Of a DNA stretch of 64,000 bases, positions 26,201 through 36,614 are shown one piece after another (positions within the stretch are counted from its first letter, which is position 1; every line of letters begins with the position of its first letter). The stretch is from contig CM038722.1 of NCBI GenBank assembly GCA_021613375.1, positions 26,522,941-26,586,940 on the forward strand, read 5' to 3'. The stretch comes from Megaleporinus macrocephalus (taxonomy: Eukaryota; Chordata; Actinopteri; Characiformes; Anostomidae). Position numbers and translations under genes: made by a program. The notes below the pieces were generated by a model. It did not search any database and was not told the DNA's origin. It saw only the letters and a list, made by a program, of their open reading frames with translations.

Positions 26201-26403
26201 AGAAGCACATCTTCCTACCACATGTTCAATCAGTCGGTTTTATAAGTTCTACTAGATGTGGCTCCTGCTTGATTGGGACCATGCCAGCTCCTTGTTGGAG
26301 AGACTGGTGAGTCAACACCCAGCTTTTAAGAGGTTCCTCAAACTTGCGCCATCCACTGAAAGGTTCTTCAATGGACCTACAGCGGTTTCACTCCGAAGAA
26401 GCC
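23220..26403 (-). other. Repeat-poor block downstream of INA; possible long 3' UTR
   Basis: About 3.2 kb almost free of recognisable transposons, richer in GC than the DNA to its left, and lying directly 3' of the INA stop codon. Read on minus it ends at an AATAAA (plus-strand 'tttatt' at 23225-23230). It could be an extended INA 3' untranslated region. It could equally be plain intergenic DNA, because a nearer AATAAA lies at 26404-26409. Overlapping ORFs (25439-25888 and others) resemble no known protein. Confidence 0.3.
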
Positions 26404-26409
26404 TTTATT
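26404..26409 (-). terminator. Candidate INA polyadenylation signal (proximal)
   Basis: The plus strand reads 'tttatt', giving AATAAA on the coding strand 67 bases after the INA stop codon. It would give a very short 3' untranslated region. Use of this site versus the distal one near 23225 cannot be decided from sequence. Confidence 0.4.
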
Positions 26410-26475
26410 TTTAAAAGGGTGGACGAGGAAACTAGCGGGGGAAGGGAAGAGGGAAGACAGGGGGAAGCAGGAGGC

Positions 26476-28270
26476 TTAGTTCTTCTGGCTGGTTGCGTTG
26501 ACCTCGCCAACGTCGGGCTTGTCAACCTTCTTGGAGGCGTTGACGTCGGGCTTGCTGATCTGCTCCTGCTTGTCCTCGTCGTCTTTGCCTTCCTTCTTGG
26601 CGCTCCTGCTGGAGCTGGTGTAGACGCGGCTCTGGTAGCTGTAGCTCTGGCCGCTGGAGACAGGGCCCGGAATGGGGTAGGGGATGCCCCCGCCAATGCG
26701 GGTCTCCTCTCCTTCTAGGAGTTTCCTAAGGAAGGAGCGGGGGATGAAGGAAAGGGGGTGGAGAGGAGAAAAAAGAAGGGGAGAGAGGGCAAAAATGTGA
26801 GAAGAATATATAAAAAGAAAAAGATAAGGAAGAGAGAAAGGTTCCATGGGCATAAAAGCTTCAGGCTCATAAATTGGCCTTCACATTCATGGCTGCTTAA
26901 AGGTTAAACGACCGCACTTCATGATTCCTTTGTTACCTGTAAGCGGCGATCTCAATATCCAGGGCCATCTTGACATTCAGCAGGTCCTGGTATTCCCTCA
27001 GGTGGCGAGCCATCTCGCTCTTAGTGCTCCTGAGCTCGTTCTCCAGCTCGCCCACCGTCTCCTGGGGAGAGGCGGCAGAATTGCTGTATAAGGGGTTTTC
27101 CATTTGATTGACATTTGAAATTCAAGACATTCCCTAACATTAGAAAATCTATGACAATCAAATTTGTGCTCCATAATGAAAATCCCATCTACTGAGGCGA
27201 CTCAGGACACAATCAATAATGCTATGGAATGAAGTAAAGCCCTTAGACGGGTTGGAGGGGGATCGTTCTTTAAAATGGGTGGGGCTCTGTAAACCTGCCA
27301 TTGGCTTGTGCTTGTTTTCGGAACGCCTCTTCTGCACTGAAACACTCTACAAGCTAAAACCTACATAGCTACGTACTATATCGCCGCTGTCCAATAAAAG
27401 ATATGTATCTCTATTTTCATCGATTTTAAGTTCTTTACATCATTTGAACACGTCAATGGCTGTTTACATTGTGTGGAAATGTTATGACTAATGGACCAAT
27501 AGAAATGCTCCAAAAAAGCTAGAATAATAATAGAAATTCTGGTTCCATTGACTTCCATTGAAAGCAAAGTATGTTTTTGGTCTCTCCTGTAAAGTTGCAT
27601 CTTTGAAGATGCTTGTTTTTCATTGGACGTTGGCAATATATCACATTTTATTATACATTAGTGTTGAGAAACATACATACAACTGTTACAACAAACGTTC
27701 AAATGGTTTCAGCACCATGGACAGAGAAGCAGGACGTTGGCATTGTGCTAATGGTGAAGATCACACCCAGACAGTGTGAAGTACCTCCCTCTCTCTCTCC
27801 CTCTCTCTCTCTCACTCCATAATAATCTATTTATATATTGGTTTTTTAAAGCATTGCAAAGGGAACAAGGCACAGAAAGCTTTAAATGTTTCTAAAAACT
27901 TACTACAGGCATATATTTGGTTTTCTCTGCGCATGATGTGGTCAGAGTGGGCATTGTGTTATTGGGAAGGTCACGCCCATGGTGTGATCTTCAGTCTCTG
28001 GAGCCCGCTGCTGGAAAGGCTGCCTCTGAAACCACGTACTAAAACTATGAATGCACTGATTCTGGTTGAGGTTCTGGATGCAGCCACAGTCGTTTAGAAT
28101 TGGGATTTTTATGGGTGGGGGCTAAACACACAAAGGGTTCTAGTTCAGCTCGCATTAGAGAGAGAAAGAGACGCCCATTTTTAGTTGGGACGAAGCTGAA
28201 AGCGCACATGCATATACAAAAAAGTGTATAGAGAAATAGAATAAATTAATTAAAGTATTTATTTATGTGT

Positions 28271-28305
<35 letters not shown>

Positions 28306-28429
28306 TCCCCTCCCACTCAAAGCCTGTGAGTTCTTTAATAGATATCTCTACAAACACACTGACCCAGGACACTGTCAGTGATTCCACATAGAGAAATAAA
28401 GCAGCCAGTCCTGAACAGCTCAGAATAGA

Positions 28430-28508
<79 letters not shown>

Positions 28509-28567
28509 GTGGGGCACACCCAGCCTGTCATTGGCTAAACTTTTGGAAGCTGCATTAAAAGTACCAC

Positions 28568-28624
<57 letters not shown>

Positions 28625-29846
28625 GGATTCGTTCTACATTAGTTCTAGCGTCCAGCACAGTTCAGTGACTGTCCTGCTGCCATAATACAGTTAACTGACC
28701 ATATGAATCAGGTACGTTGGAGCAGAGAGCCCACCAAACTGTGCCCCCTGTTGCCTGAAGCTCGCCACAAAGCTCGAATCGAAAGCAGCGACTAACCTGG
28801 AAGCCGGCCACCTCCATGCTGTGCCTGTCCTCCATCTCTCGGATCTGCCTCTCCAGGCTGTCGTTGGTGCCCCTCAGGCTCTCGATCTCGATGGTCTTGG
28901 ACTGCAGCTGCCTCCTGAACTCGTTGACCTCCTCGCGGCTGGCGCGGATGGCCTCGTTGCTGCGGCTGGCCTGCTCGCTCAGGTCGGCGAACTTGGTCTT
29001 GTACCACTCCTCGGCGGACTGCAGGTTCTTGGAGGCCAGCGACTCGTACTGGCCGCGGATCTCCTTGAGGGCCGACGTGAGGTCGGGCTTGGCCACCTCC
29101 ATCTCCACGGACACCTGCGACGCCTGGATGGCGTTCATCAGCTCGGCCACCTCCTCGTCGTGCGCCCTCCTCAGGAAGGCGATCTCGTCCAGCAGCGACT
29201 CGACCTTCCTCTCCAGGTCGAGGCGCGCGAGCGCCGCGTCGTCCACGTCCTTCTTGAAGGCTTTGAGCGTGCGCTCCGCCTCGTCGCGGGCTCGGACCTC
29301 GTCCTCGTAGCGCTCGCGCAGCTTCTGCAGCTCGTCCTCCACGTTGTCGCGCTCGAACATCATCTGGTTCTTCTCGCCGTGCGCCTCCTCGAGCTGGGAG
29401 CGCAGCTCGCGGATCTCCTGCTGGTACAGCTCGGCCAGGCGGGACGGCTCGGACTGGCGCTGGCGCAGCGCCACCAGCTCGGTCTCCAGCACCTTGTTCT
29501 GCTGCTCCAGGTTGCGCACCTTCTCGATGAACATGGCGAAGCGGTCGTTCAGGCCCTGCATCTGCTCCTTCTCGTTGGTGCGGATGATCTTGAACTCGTT
29601 GTTCAGCACCGAGCTCTGCGCGAAGTCGAACGTGTCCAGGCCCATTGGCGGGGAGGACAGGGCGCTGCGCCCGGCGCGCTTGTAGGAGCCCAGAGACGGC
29701 GTGCTGGTGCGGGACAGGGACAGGGACCTGTACCCGCTCCTGGAGGCGCTCATCCTGGACGGGGAGGACGAGTAGCGGGGAGAATCCCCGAAAATTTTCC
29801 TGTAGGAGGAAGAGGAGGAGGAGTACACGTCGGATCCGTAGCTCAT
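26476..29846 (-). CDS. ina: Alpha-internexin-like neuronal intermediate filament protein
   Basis: Three coding exons: 29846-28797, 27061-26937 and 26725-26476, total 1425 nt, 474 residues. Introns are GT-AG, the first in phase 0, the second splitting arginine 392. The product is a type IV intermediate filament subunit that co-assembles with neurofilament proteins in neurons. Seen: a serine/arginine-rich head (1 to about 91); a rod opening with [20 protein letters not shown] (91-110) and closing with [20 protein letters not shown] (377-396); a short lysine/acidic tail ending in ATSQKN. The word [20 protein letters not shown] (251-270) and [11 protein letters not shown] fit alpha-internexin better than NEFL, NEFM or peripherin. 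Human INA is 499 residues, so the tail is shorter here. The start has a good context (A at -3). The NT5C2 neighbour supports orthology. Which fish paralogue (a or b) is unknown. Confidence 0.95.
26726..26936 (-). other. INA intron 2
   Basis: 211 bp, donor GTAACA at 26936 and acceptor TTAG ending at 26726. It splits the codon for arginine 392, between the rod end 'AAY' and 'KLLEGEE'. Purine-rich on the plus strand, with no recognisable repeat. Confidence 0.92.
27365..27660. mobile_element. Copy of the small GTCCAAAG-type MITE family
   Basis: Shares an ordered set of words with 36035-36300, 36362-36523, 37925-38090 and 56326-56495: 'ttacattgtgtg', 'ggaccaatagaaatgctcc', 'ggttccattgactt', 'ctcctgtaaagttgc' and 'tgtttttcattggac'. 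At the other side it has 'gctgtccaataaaagatatg'. Roughly 295 bp, no ORF. Confidence 0.65.
28259..28306. repeat. (TTTA)n microsatellite
   Basis: About 11 TTTA units within INA intron 1. Confidence 0.95.
28434..28506. repeat. (TA)n microsatellite
   Basis: About 36 TA units within INA intron 1, some 290 bp inside the donor. Confidence 0.95.
28569..28624. repeat. (AAT)n microsatellite
   Basis: About 18 AAT units within INA intron 1. On the coding strand this is ATT, which explains the poly-leucine shadow frame. Confidence 0.95.
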
Positions 29847-29893
29847 CGTGGCGGTCGGAGGGATGAGGAGCAGGGCTTGGGCTGCGCCCCCCC

Positions 29894-29901
29894 TTTTTAT
29901 A
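29894..29901 (-). promoter_or_regulatory. INA TATA box
   Basis: The coding strand reads TATAAAAA followed by a G-run, 48 bases upstream of the ATG at 29846. With the usual 25-30 base spacing, transcription would start near 29870, giving a 5' untranslated region of only about 20-25 nt. Tissue-restricted intermediate filament genes often carry TATA boxes, so the element fits. Confidence 0.7.
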
Positions 29902-30955
<1,054 letters not shown>

Positions 30956-31290
30956 GAAGTGCACTTCATTATGCTTCTATATGACTTCTATAAGCTAATG
31001 CTGACTCGCTTAATTCACCACCACTGTGAAAAACTCTCTCTGTAAGCCTTTCACAGTAAACCTCACAGAATCGCTCAATTATGCAGAAAGTTATAGAAAA
31101 ATATGAAGAGATCTGTTTAAAATTAAACTAATATTGCAGTTTTTTGTCACAACATTATATTTGGCTGCATTTTTTTAAACAAAACAAAATGATTACTTGT
31201 AACTTTTTTCACTCTCTTTCAACTTAAATTTTTTTATATTTAATTTTATTAAATATATATCAGCATACAAAAAGGACAGAGAATTGTCTT
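30956..31290. repeat. Founder-like unit and first copy of a local duplication
   Basis: About 30957-31010 is a copy of the core of the 134-bp array ('gcttctatatgacttctata', 'gctaatgctgactcg'). About 31100-31285 matches 32095-32275 plus 33484-33505, with words such as 'aactaatattgcagtt', 'ggctgcatttttttaaac' and 'gcatacaaaaaggacagaga'. The locus thus contains two copies of the same segment. Confidence 0.7.
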
Positions 31291-31299
31291 AGTGATTTA

Positions 31300-32085
31300 A
31301 ATATATATATACTCTTTACACAAAATGCACTTCATTATGCTTCTATATGACTTCTATAAGCTAATGCTGACTCGATTAATTCAAAGGGGCACCGATTCTG
31401 ACATTGTCTTGGTGATTTGAAACTATATATATATATATATATACACTCTTTACACAAAATGCACTTCATTATGCTTCTATATGACTTCTATAAGCTAATG
31501 CTGACTCGCTTAATTAAAAGGCGCACCGATTCTGACATTGTCTTGGTGATTTGAAACTATATATATATATATATATATACACTCTTTACACAAAATGCAC
31601 TTCATTATGCTTCTATATGACTTCTATAAGCTAATGCTGACTCGATTAATTCAAAGGGGCACCGATTCTGACATTGTCTTGGTGATTTGAAACTATATAT
31701 ATATATATATATACACTCTTTACACAAAATGCACTTCATTATGCTTCTATATGACTTCTATAAGCTAATGCTGACTCGCTTAATTAAAAGGCGCACCGAT
31801 TCTGACATTGTCTTGGTGATTTGAAACTATATATATATATATATATACACTCTTTACACAAAATGCACTTCATTATGCTTCTATATGACTTCTATAAGCT
31901 AATGCTGACTCGATTAATTCAAAGGGGCACCGATTCTGACATTGTCTTGGTGATTTGAAACTATATATATATATATATATACACTCTTTACACAAAATGC
32001 ACTTCATTATGCTTCTATATGACTTCTATAAGCTAATGCTGACTCGCTTAATTAAAAGGCGCACCGATTCTGACATAATTCAGAG
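31300..32085 (+). repeat. 134-bp tandem array with A/B dimer structure
   Basis: 'caaaatgcacttcattatgc' starts at 31321, 31455, 31589, 31725, 31859 and 31993, giving six units of 134-136 bp. Units alternate strictly between a subtype with 'gattaattcaaaggggc' and one with 'gcttaattaaaaggcgc', so the true repeat is a dimer of about 268 bp present three times. Each unit contains a (TA)n run of slightly varying length. Confidence 0.92.
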
Positions 32086-32089
32086 GTGC

Positions 32090-32280
32090 TTCAGAGATCT
32101 AGTTGAAATTAAACTAATATTGCAGTTATTTGCCACGACATTACATTTGGCTGCATTTTTTTAAACCAAACAAAATTATTATGATATCAATTTAAAAATG
32201 ATTAATTTCTAACTTTTTTCACACTCTTTCAACTTACATTTTTTTATATTTAACTTTATTAAATTCAAATTACATTAAAT
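32090..32280. repeat. Second copy of the local duplicated segment
   Basis: Parallels about 31100-31260 with scattered substitutions and an insertion of about 20 bp. Its natural continuation ('agcatacaaaaaggacagag') resumes only at 33484, after the LINE fragment. That marks the LINE fragment as a later insertion. Confidence 0.7.
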
Positions 32281-33482
32281 TCCTACCGGAGGTCATTCCT
32301 ACCAGTGGCTATCAGACTTTATAACTCCTCTCTTAACGTACAACACCTCTCACATGTACAGTAATAACAACAGAACAATAATTTAATTATGTACAACAAC
32401 TCAAATGTGCAATAACTTTCCTACTTCTAAACTCTTACTGCTGTATACAGTATATCTGTACTTATTATTATAGCCACAGTCACTTTATATTTTATTCTTC
32501 TATTATATTATAAGACTTTATATATGTGCCACAGTCACTTTATATTTTGTTCTTCTATTATATTATAAGACTTTATATATGTGCCACAGTCACTTTATAT
32601 TTTATTCTTCTATTGTAATATAAGACTATATATGTGCCACAGTCACTTTATATTTTATTCTTCTATTGTATTATAAGACTTTATATATGTGCCACAGTCA
32701 CTTTATATTTTATTCTTCTATTGTATTATAAGACTTTATATATGTGCCACAGTCACTTTATATTTCATTCTTCTATTGTATTATAAGACTTTATATATGT
32801 GCCACAGTCACTTTATATTTTATTCTTCTATTGTATTATAAGACTTTATATATGTGCCACAGTCACTTTATATTTTATTCTTCTATTGTATTATAAGACT
32901 TTATGTATGTGCCACAGTCACTTTATATTTCATTCTTCTATTGTATTATAAGACTTTATATATGTGCCACAGTCACTTTATATTTCATTCTTCTATTGTA
33001 TTATAAGACTTTATATATGTGCCACAGTCACTTTATATTTCATTCTTCTATTGTATTATAAGACTTTATATATGTGCCACAGTCACTTTATATTTTATTC
33101 TTCTATTGTATTATAAGACTTTATATATGTGCCACAGTCACTTTATATTTTATTCTTCTATTGTATTATAAGACTTTATATATGTGCCACAGTCACTTTA
33201 TATTTTATTCTTCTATTATATTATAAGACTCATGTATGTGCCACAGTCACTTTATATTTCATTCTTCTATTATATTATAAGTCTTTATAGATGTGCCACA
33301 GTCACTTTATATTTTATTCTTCTGTTGTATTATAAGACTTTATATATGTGTACGTATTGCTAATTTTTTTTTTGTTGTAAATTATTATTAGAGTGTTTAT
33401 TCTTCTACATGACCGGCTGCAACTGTAATAACTGCAATTTCCCCCTGGGATCAATAAAAGATTTCTGATTCTGATTCTGATA
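32281..33482 (+). mobile_element. 3' end of a CR1/L2/Rex-type LINE (inserted)
   Basis: From 32287 the plus strand encodes RRSFLPVAIRLYNSSLNVQ and soon a stop. That is the typical C-terminal end of reverse transcriptases of the CR1/L2/Rex1 group in fish. It is followed by a 3' untranslated region containing a 55-bp tandem array. The end is 'ccctgggatcaataaaag' and a short 'tctgat' repeat tail, the usual 3' end of these LINEs. The element is heavily 5'-truncated and has no enzymatic domain left. Confidence 0.75.
32473..33350 (+). repeat. 55-bp tandem array in the LINE 3' UTR
   Basis: About 16 units of 55 bp, each with 'gccacagtcactttatattt', 'attcttctattgtatta' and 'agactttatatatgt'. The spacing is exact (for example 32641 to 32696). 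Differences between units are few (tatttt versus tatttc, ttgtat versus ttatat), so the expansion is recent relative to the insertion. Confidence 0.95.
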
Positions 33483-33483
33483 T

Positions 33484-34650
33484 TAGCATACAAAAAGGAC
33501 AGAGAATAGAAAAAAAAACATTACACAAAACTTAATACCGGAAATCTACATCTACAAGTTAAAAGAGTCCCACAAGTCCATATCAGTAAATAGAGTATTC
33601 AATGTTCTTAATCTTTTAAATTCAGTTTTAACATTTTTAAAGACCATCTCACTACAGACAAAGTGCTGTTCTATAGTCATCCTACATCTTGTTTTCCAAA
33701 GTTTAGACTTAATTATAGCAATAATCGTCCACAAAAAATTACACTTATTTGTACTTAAATTCCCATCAGAGATTCCAAAAGCTATAGATTTCATATTAAT
33801 GTGAATATCAAGTACCATCTTTTGTACTTTATCCCACACTTCTCGAGAACGATAACAATCCAAAAGAAAATGTTCAAGAGTCTCTTCCTCTTGGCAGTTT
33901 GGCATGGGGCACAAGGTTGTTTGAACAAAACAACTCCACCTCACTACAGCTCTCACTGGAAGCCGTCTTACCGCTATTAGCCATGAAACGTCTCTCAACT
34001 TTTCCGATAGTTTTTCACACAACACATTTTTAATCCACACTTTATTTTCTGCTCCTTCAAAATCTCTAAAAACTACCATTTTACCATATAATTTATCAAT
34101 TAATACATTGTACATATTCTTTTGAATCATTAACCCAATCTATACCTAAGTCTTTATATTTATTAATAAAATCACTATATAACAATTTATAATATGGCAC
34201 AGACGTTCTAGCTCGCCCTCTTTTATGCTTCCAATTAGTAATGTTTCCAATCCAAACTACCTGTCTAGAAATTAAAGCAGGCCTGCTATAATTTTACATA
34301 TAGAAATTTTCATCTTAATTGAAAAATCAACAGCTTCTAAACCTCCTAATTCCCTTCTCTTAAACAGTAGTTCACACTAAGTCACTTCTCGTGTGGAGTC
34401 CCATATAAAATTACAACACAGTTTATTTAAAAGCACATGATAAAAACAAAATTTTTGACAAAAAATAAGTCTTTACTATATTTATTCTAGTTTTATAACT
34501 TAAGTCACGATTTTTCCACATATTTACTTCTTCTCTAATAACCTTTTCTTTCCTTTTCCAATTAGTATCAACACAACCCTCATTATCTATAAAAATACCC
34601 AATACTTTTAAATGCTGAGGTTCTGGTATATTTACTATAAATTTGTCTGT
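33484..34650 (-). mobile_element. 5'-truncated, mutated L1/Tx1-like LINE
   Basis: Minus-strand pieces in shifted frames read in the order expected for the C-terminal part of an L1/Tx1-type ORF2 protein. First, 34640-34430 gives HLKVLGIFID and RINIVKTYFLSKILF. Next, a region with stops has FIWDST and RRELGGLEAVDF. Last, 34130-33552 (192 codons) has a zinc-finger-like end with CPMPNCQEEETLEHFLLDC. Frame changes and stops make it non-functional, and the endonuclease and most of the reverse transcriptase are absent. Its left (3') region is split by the plus-strand LINE insertion. Its 5' break lies at the edge of the NT5C2 promoter. Confidence 0.8.
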
Positions 34651-35053
34651 AATGAGTGACTGTTCGCCCCGCCCCCTCCAAAAAAAATCCCCGCCCACCG
34701 AAACTTTGATGAACGCAGTACGCCACGCCCCTTCACCAGACCCCGCCCGTTGTGTTTGTGACGAGTGACAGGTCAGTCCGCCCCCTCTCCAGGCCCCGCC
34801 CACAACCGCCGCGTATCCTCTGCTATCAGCTCTATCAGTATTGAATACGAGACCGAGAAACGAGCTTTCATACACTGTAGAGCGGAGACGAGCTACTGCC
34901 ATCACCAACTTACTGCCCACACCGACTTCGCGCATTCGTTATTCTCATAAGAGACGTGGTTTACAGTTTCTGCTCTTGTTTAAAAGCGCATGCTCAGATT
35001 TTTTTTTCCCCCAGCCTGTGCAGTTGTTGCTTTTGCTCCAGAGAGAAAGAAAG
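34651..35053 (+). promoter_or_regulatory. nt5c2: NT5C2 promoter and non-coding exon 1
   Basis: GC-rich, CpG-containing sequence with several GC boxes ('ccccgccccctcc' at about 34663, 'ccgccccctctcc' at about 34779, 'ggccccgcccac' at about 34792) and no TATA box, as for a housekeeping promoter. A consensus splice donor, AAG then GTGAGT, follows position 35053, so the first exon ends there. Its start is probably within about 34850-34980 but cannot be fixed. No suitable ATG leads into exon 2, in keeping with a non-coding first exon. Confidence 0.65.
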
Positions 35054-35438
35054 GTGAGTGAGCAAAATCCAGCCAGGATACAGTAATGTCAGCTTTTTCC
35101 TCTTATTTTCTCGGTATCGCTGCGTTGCTAGGGTTCATTTTCAGCCTCTACAGCCTTGTCGACCTCCTTTCCGTGCATGTGGGTTAACGTGATACTGCGG
35201 GGGCTCAATTAAAACAAAAGGTCGGCGATGTTTTGACGTTGCGCTGCACAAAGAAGAAGAGGAAGACGAAGAAGACGACGGGGGCTTGCAGTTGTTTATC
35301 TGTTCCCCAGGCTAACTAGTTAGCCAGCTAGCCGAGCTGAGACAGTTTAGTGGTAGTCAGGCAGCGTTAACGGCAGCGGCGGCTCGGTTCCCCTGCAGTG
35401 GAGCCGTTACTGAGGATAAACCTGAAGAAAGACGTGGC

Positions 35439-35530
35439 TGAAGTTAGCTTCTTATTCCAATTCCCCGTTCCACCTTAAATGGTGCAGCAGTTAAGGTGGA
35501 ACTGGGATTGCGAATAAGCAGCTAACTTCA
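35439..35530. repeat. 92-bp near-perfect palindrome (foldback MITE)
   Basis: Outer arms 'tgaagttagct' and 'agctaacttca' are exact complements. Inner arms are 'gttccaccttaa' and 'ttaaggtggaac', separated by a loop of about 12 bases. The whole 92 bp can fold into one hairpin. It shares its core with the foldback element at 20121-20212. It lies 385 bp inside intron 1 of NT5C2, so it would be in the primary transcript. Confidence 0.85.
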
Positions 35531-36029
35531 GTAAAACTGGTAGCGAGTCTGAGTTTACGGTAACCCTCCCTGCAGCGCTAGCTGGCTAGGCTTGTTATTG
35601 TTTTTTCATATTTATGCTGTTTTTAATGTTAATAACTGAACTTAGCTGCCCAAAACTGTCTGTACGTGTAGTAGAAACATATCAGTGTTTCCGTGAGGGG
35701 CAAAACAACTGTTCACTAAGTCGGTGTGTTATCTTCACTGTACTAGCTGTACAGGCTATCCTGCTAAGACAGCTAGCAAGAGAACCTGACAGGTCGTTAG
35801 ATGTCAGGGTAAAGTCGTTAGTATGATTATAACTTTGCTTGTTAGTTAACTTCATTCTCTTGTTTCAGAATGAGTAAGAACTGTTCACCAGGTCATCCAG
35901 GTTCAAGTTTGAAGAGTCTGTCAGAACACTGTAGCAATTAGTGTATATTCTGTTCTATAAAGTGTATTTATACATTTTTATCAAAGTGTTATGGCATAGA
36001 AAAGACATGGTTTTAAAACTTTTGAGCCA

Positions 36030-36305
36030 TGTCGTTGCTGTCCAAAGACAACAAGTTTCTGGCAACTTTACAGGAGAGAACAAAAACAGTCTTTACTTTT
36101 GAGTCAGTAGAACCAGAATTTTTTTCCAAGCTCATTTGGAGCATTTCCATTAGTCCATTAACCATAACATGTCTATACAATGTTAAAAACCTTCTTCGCT
36201 TCTAATGTAAGTCTATGGAACCAATGCTAATGTGGAGCATTTCCATTAGTTAATTAACAAAACAATGTCTACGGAATGTAAACAGCAGCCAAATGATGTA
36301 GGAAA
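36030..36305. mobile_element. Copy of the GTCCAAAG-type MITE family
   Basis: Starts 'gttgctgtccaaagacaac' and has 'ggcaactttacaggagag', 'aaccagaatttttttccaag' and 'tggagcatttccattag'. Part of the latter half is repeated in tandem at about 36185-36260. Confidence 0.65.
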
Positions 36306-36337
36306 AAATTTAGGATACATGTTCTTTGGAACCATCT

Positions 36338-36521
36338 ATATATATATATATATATATATATCATTGCTGTCCAAAGAAAAGTATGTATCTGCAAAATGGC
36401 AACTTTATAGGAGAGGCCAAAAACCTTCTTTGCTTTTAATGTAAGTCAGTGAAACCAGATTTTTTTTCCCAAGCTATTTTGGAGCACTTCTATTGGAGAC
36501 ATATGTTTTCCTTTAGACAGT

Positions 36522-36612
<91 letters not shown>
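36338..36612. mobile_element. MITE copy flanked on both sides by (TA)n
   Basis: (TA)n at 36338-36361, then an element of about 160 bp, then (TA)n at 36524-36610. The element starts 'cattgctgtccaaagaaaag' and ends 'gttttcctttagacagtgac', which pair as terminal inverted repeats. The TA tracts begin exactly at the element ends, as expected if a TA target-site duplication grew into microsatellites. Confidence 0.75.

Positions 36613-36614
<2 letters not shown>

Larger units (their letters stand above)
27062..28796 (-). other. INA intron 1, repeat-filled
   Basis: 1735 bp, donor GTTAGT at 28796 and acceptor CCCCAG ending at 27062, phase 0 after glutamine 350. It holds a MITE-family copy (about 27365-27660) and three microsatellites. 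An in-frame read-through from exon 1 to position 28662 reaches a stop, so retention of this intron would truncate the protein in coil 2. Confidence 0.92.

Noticed and set aside
28662..28796. Extension of INA exon 1 to the stop at 28662 as the true C-terminus
   Set aside because: It would lose the conserved coil 2 end. A good donor (CAG then GTTAGT) after residue 350 and two matching downstream exons show that this is intron.
34423..34935. 170-codon minus ORF as a separate gene
   Set aside because: Its N-terminal half is chance reading of the NT5C2 promoter, and its C-terminal half is the LINE fragment.
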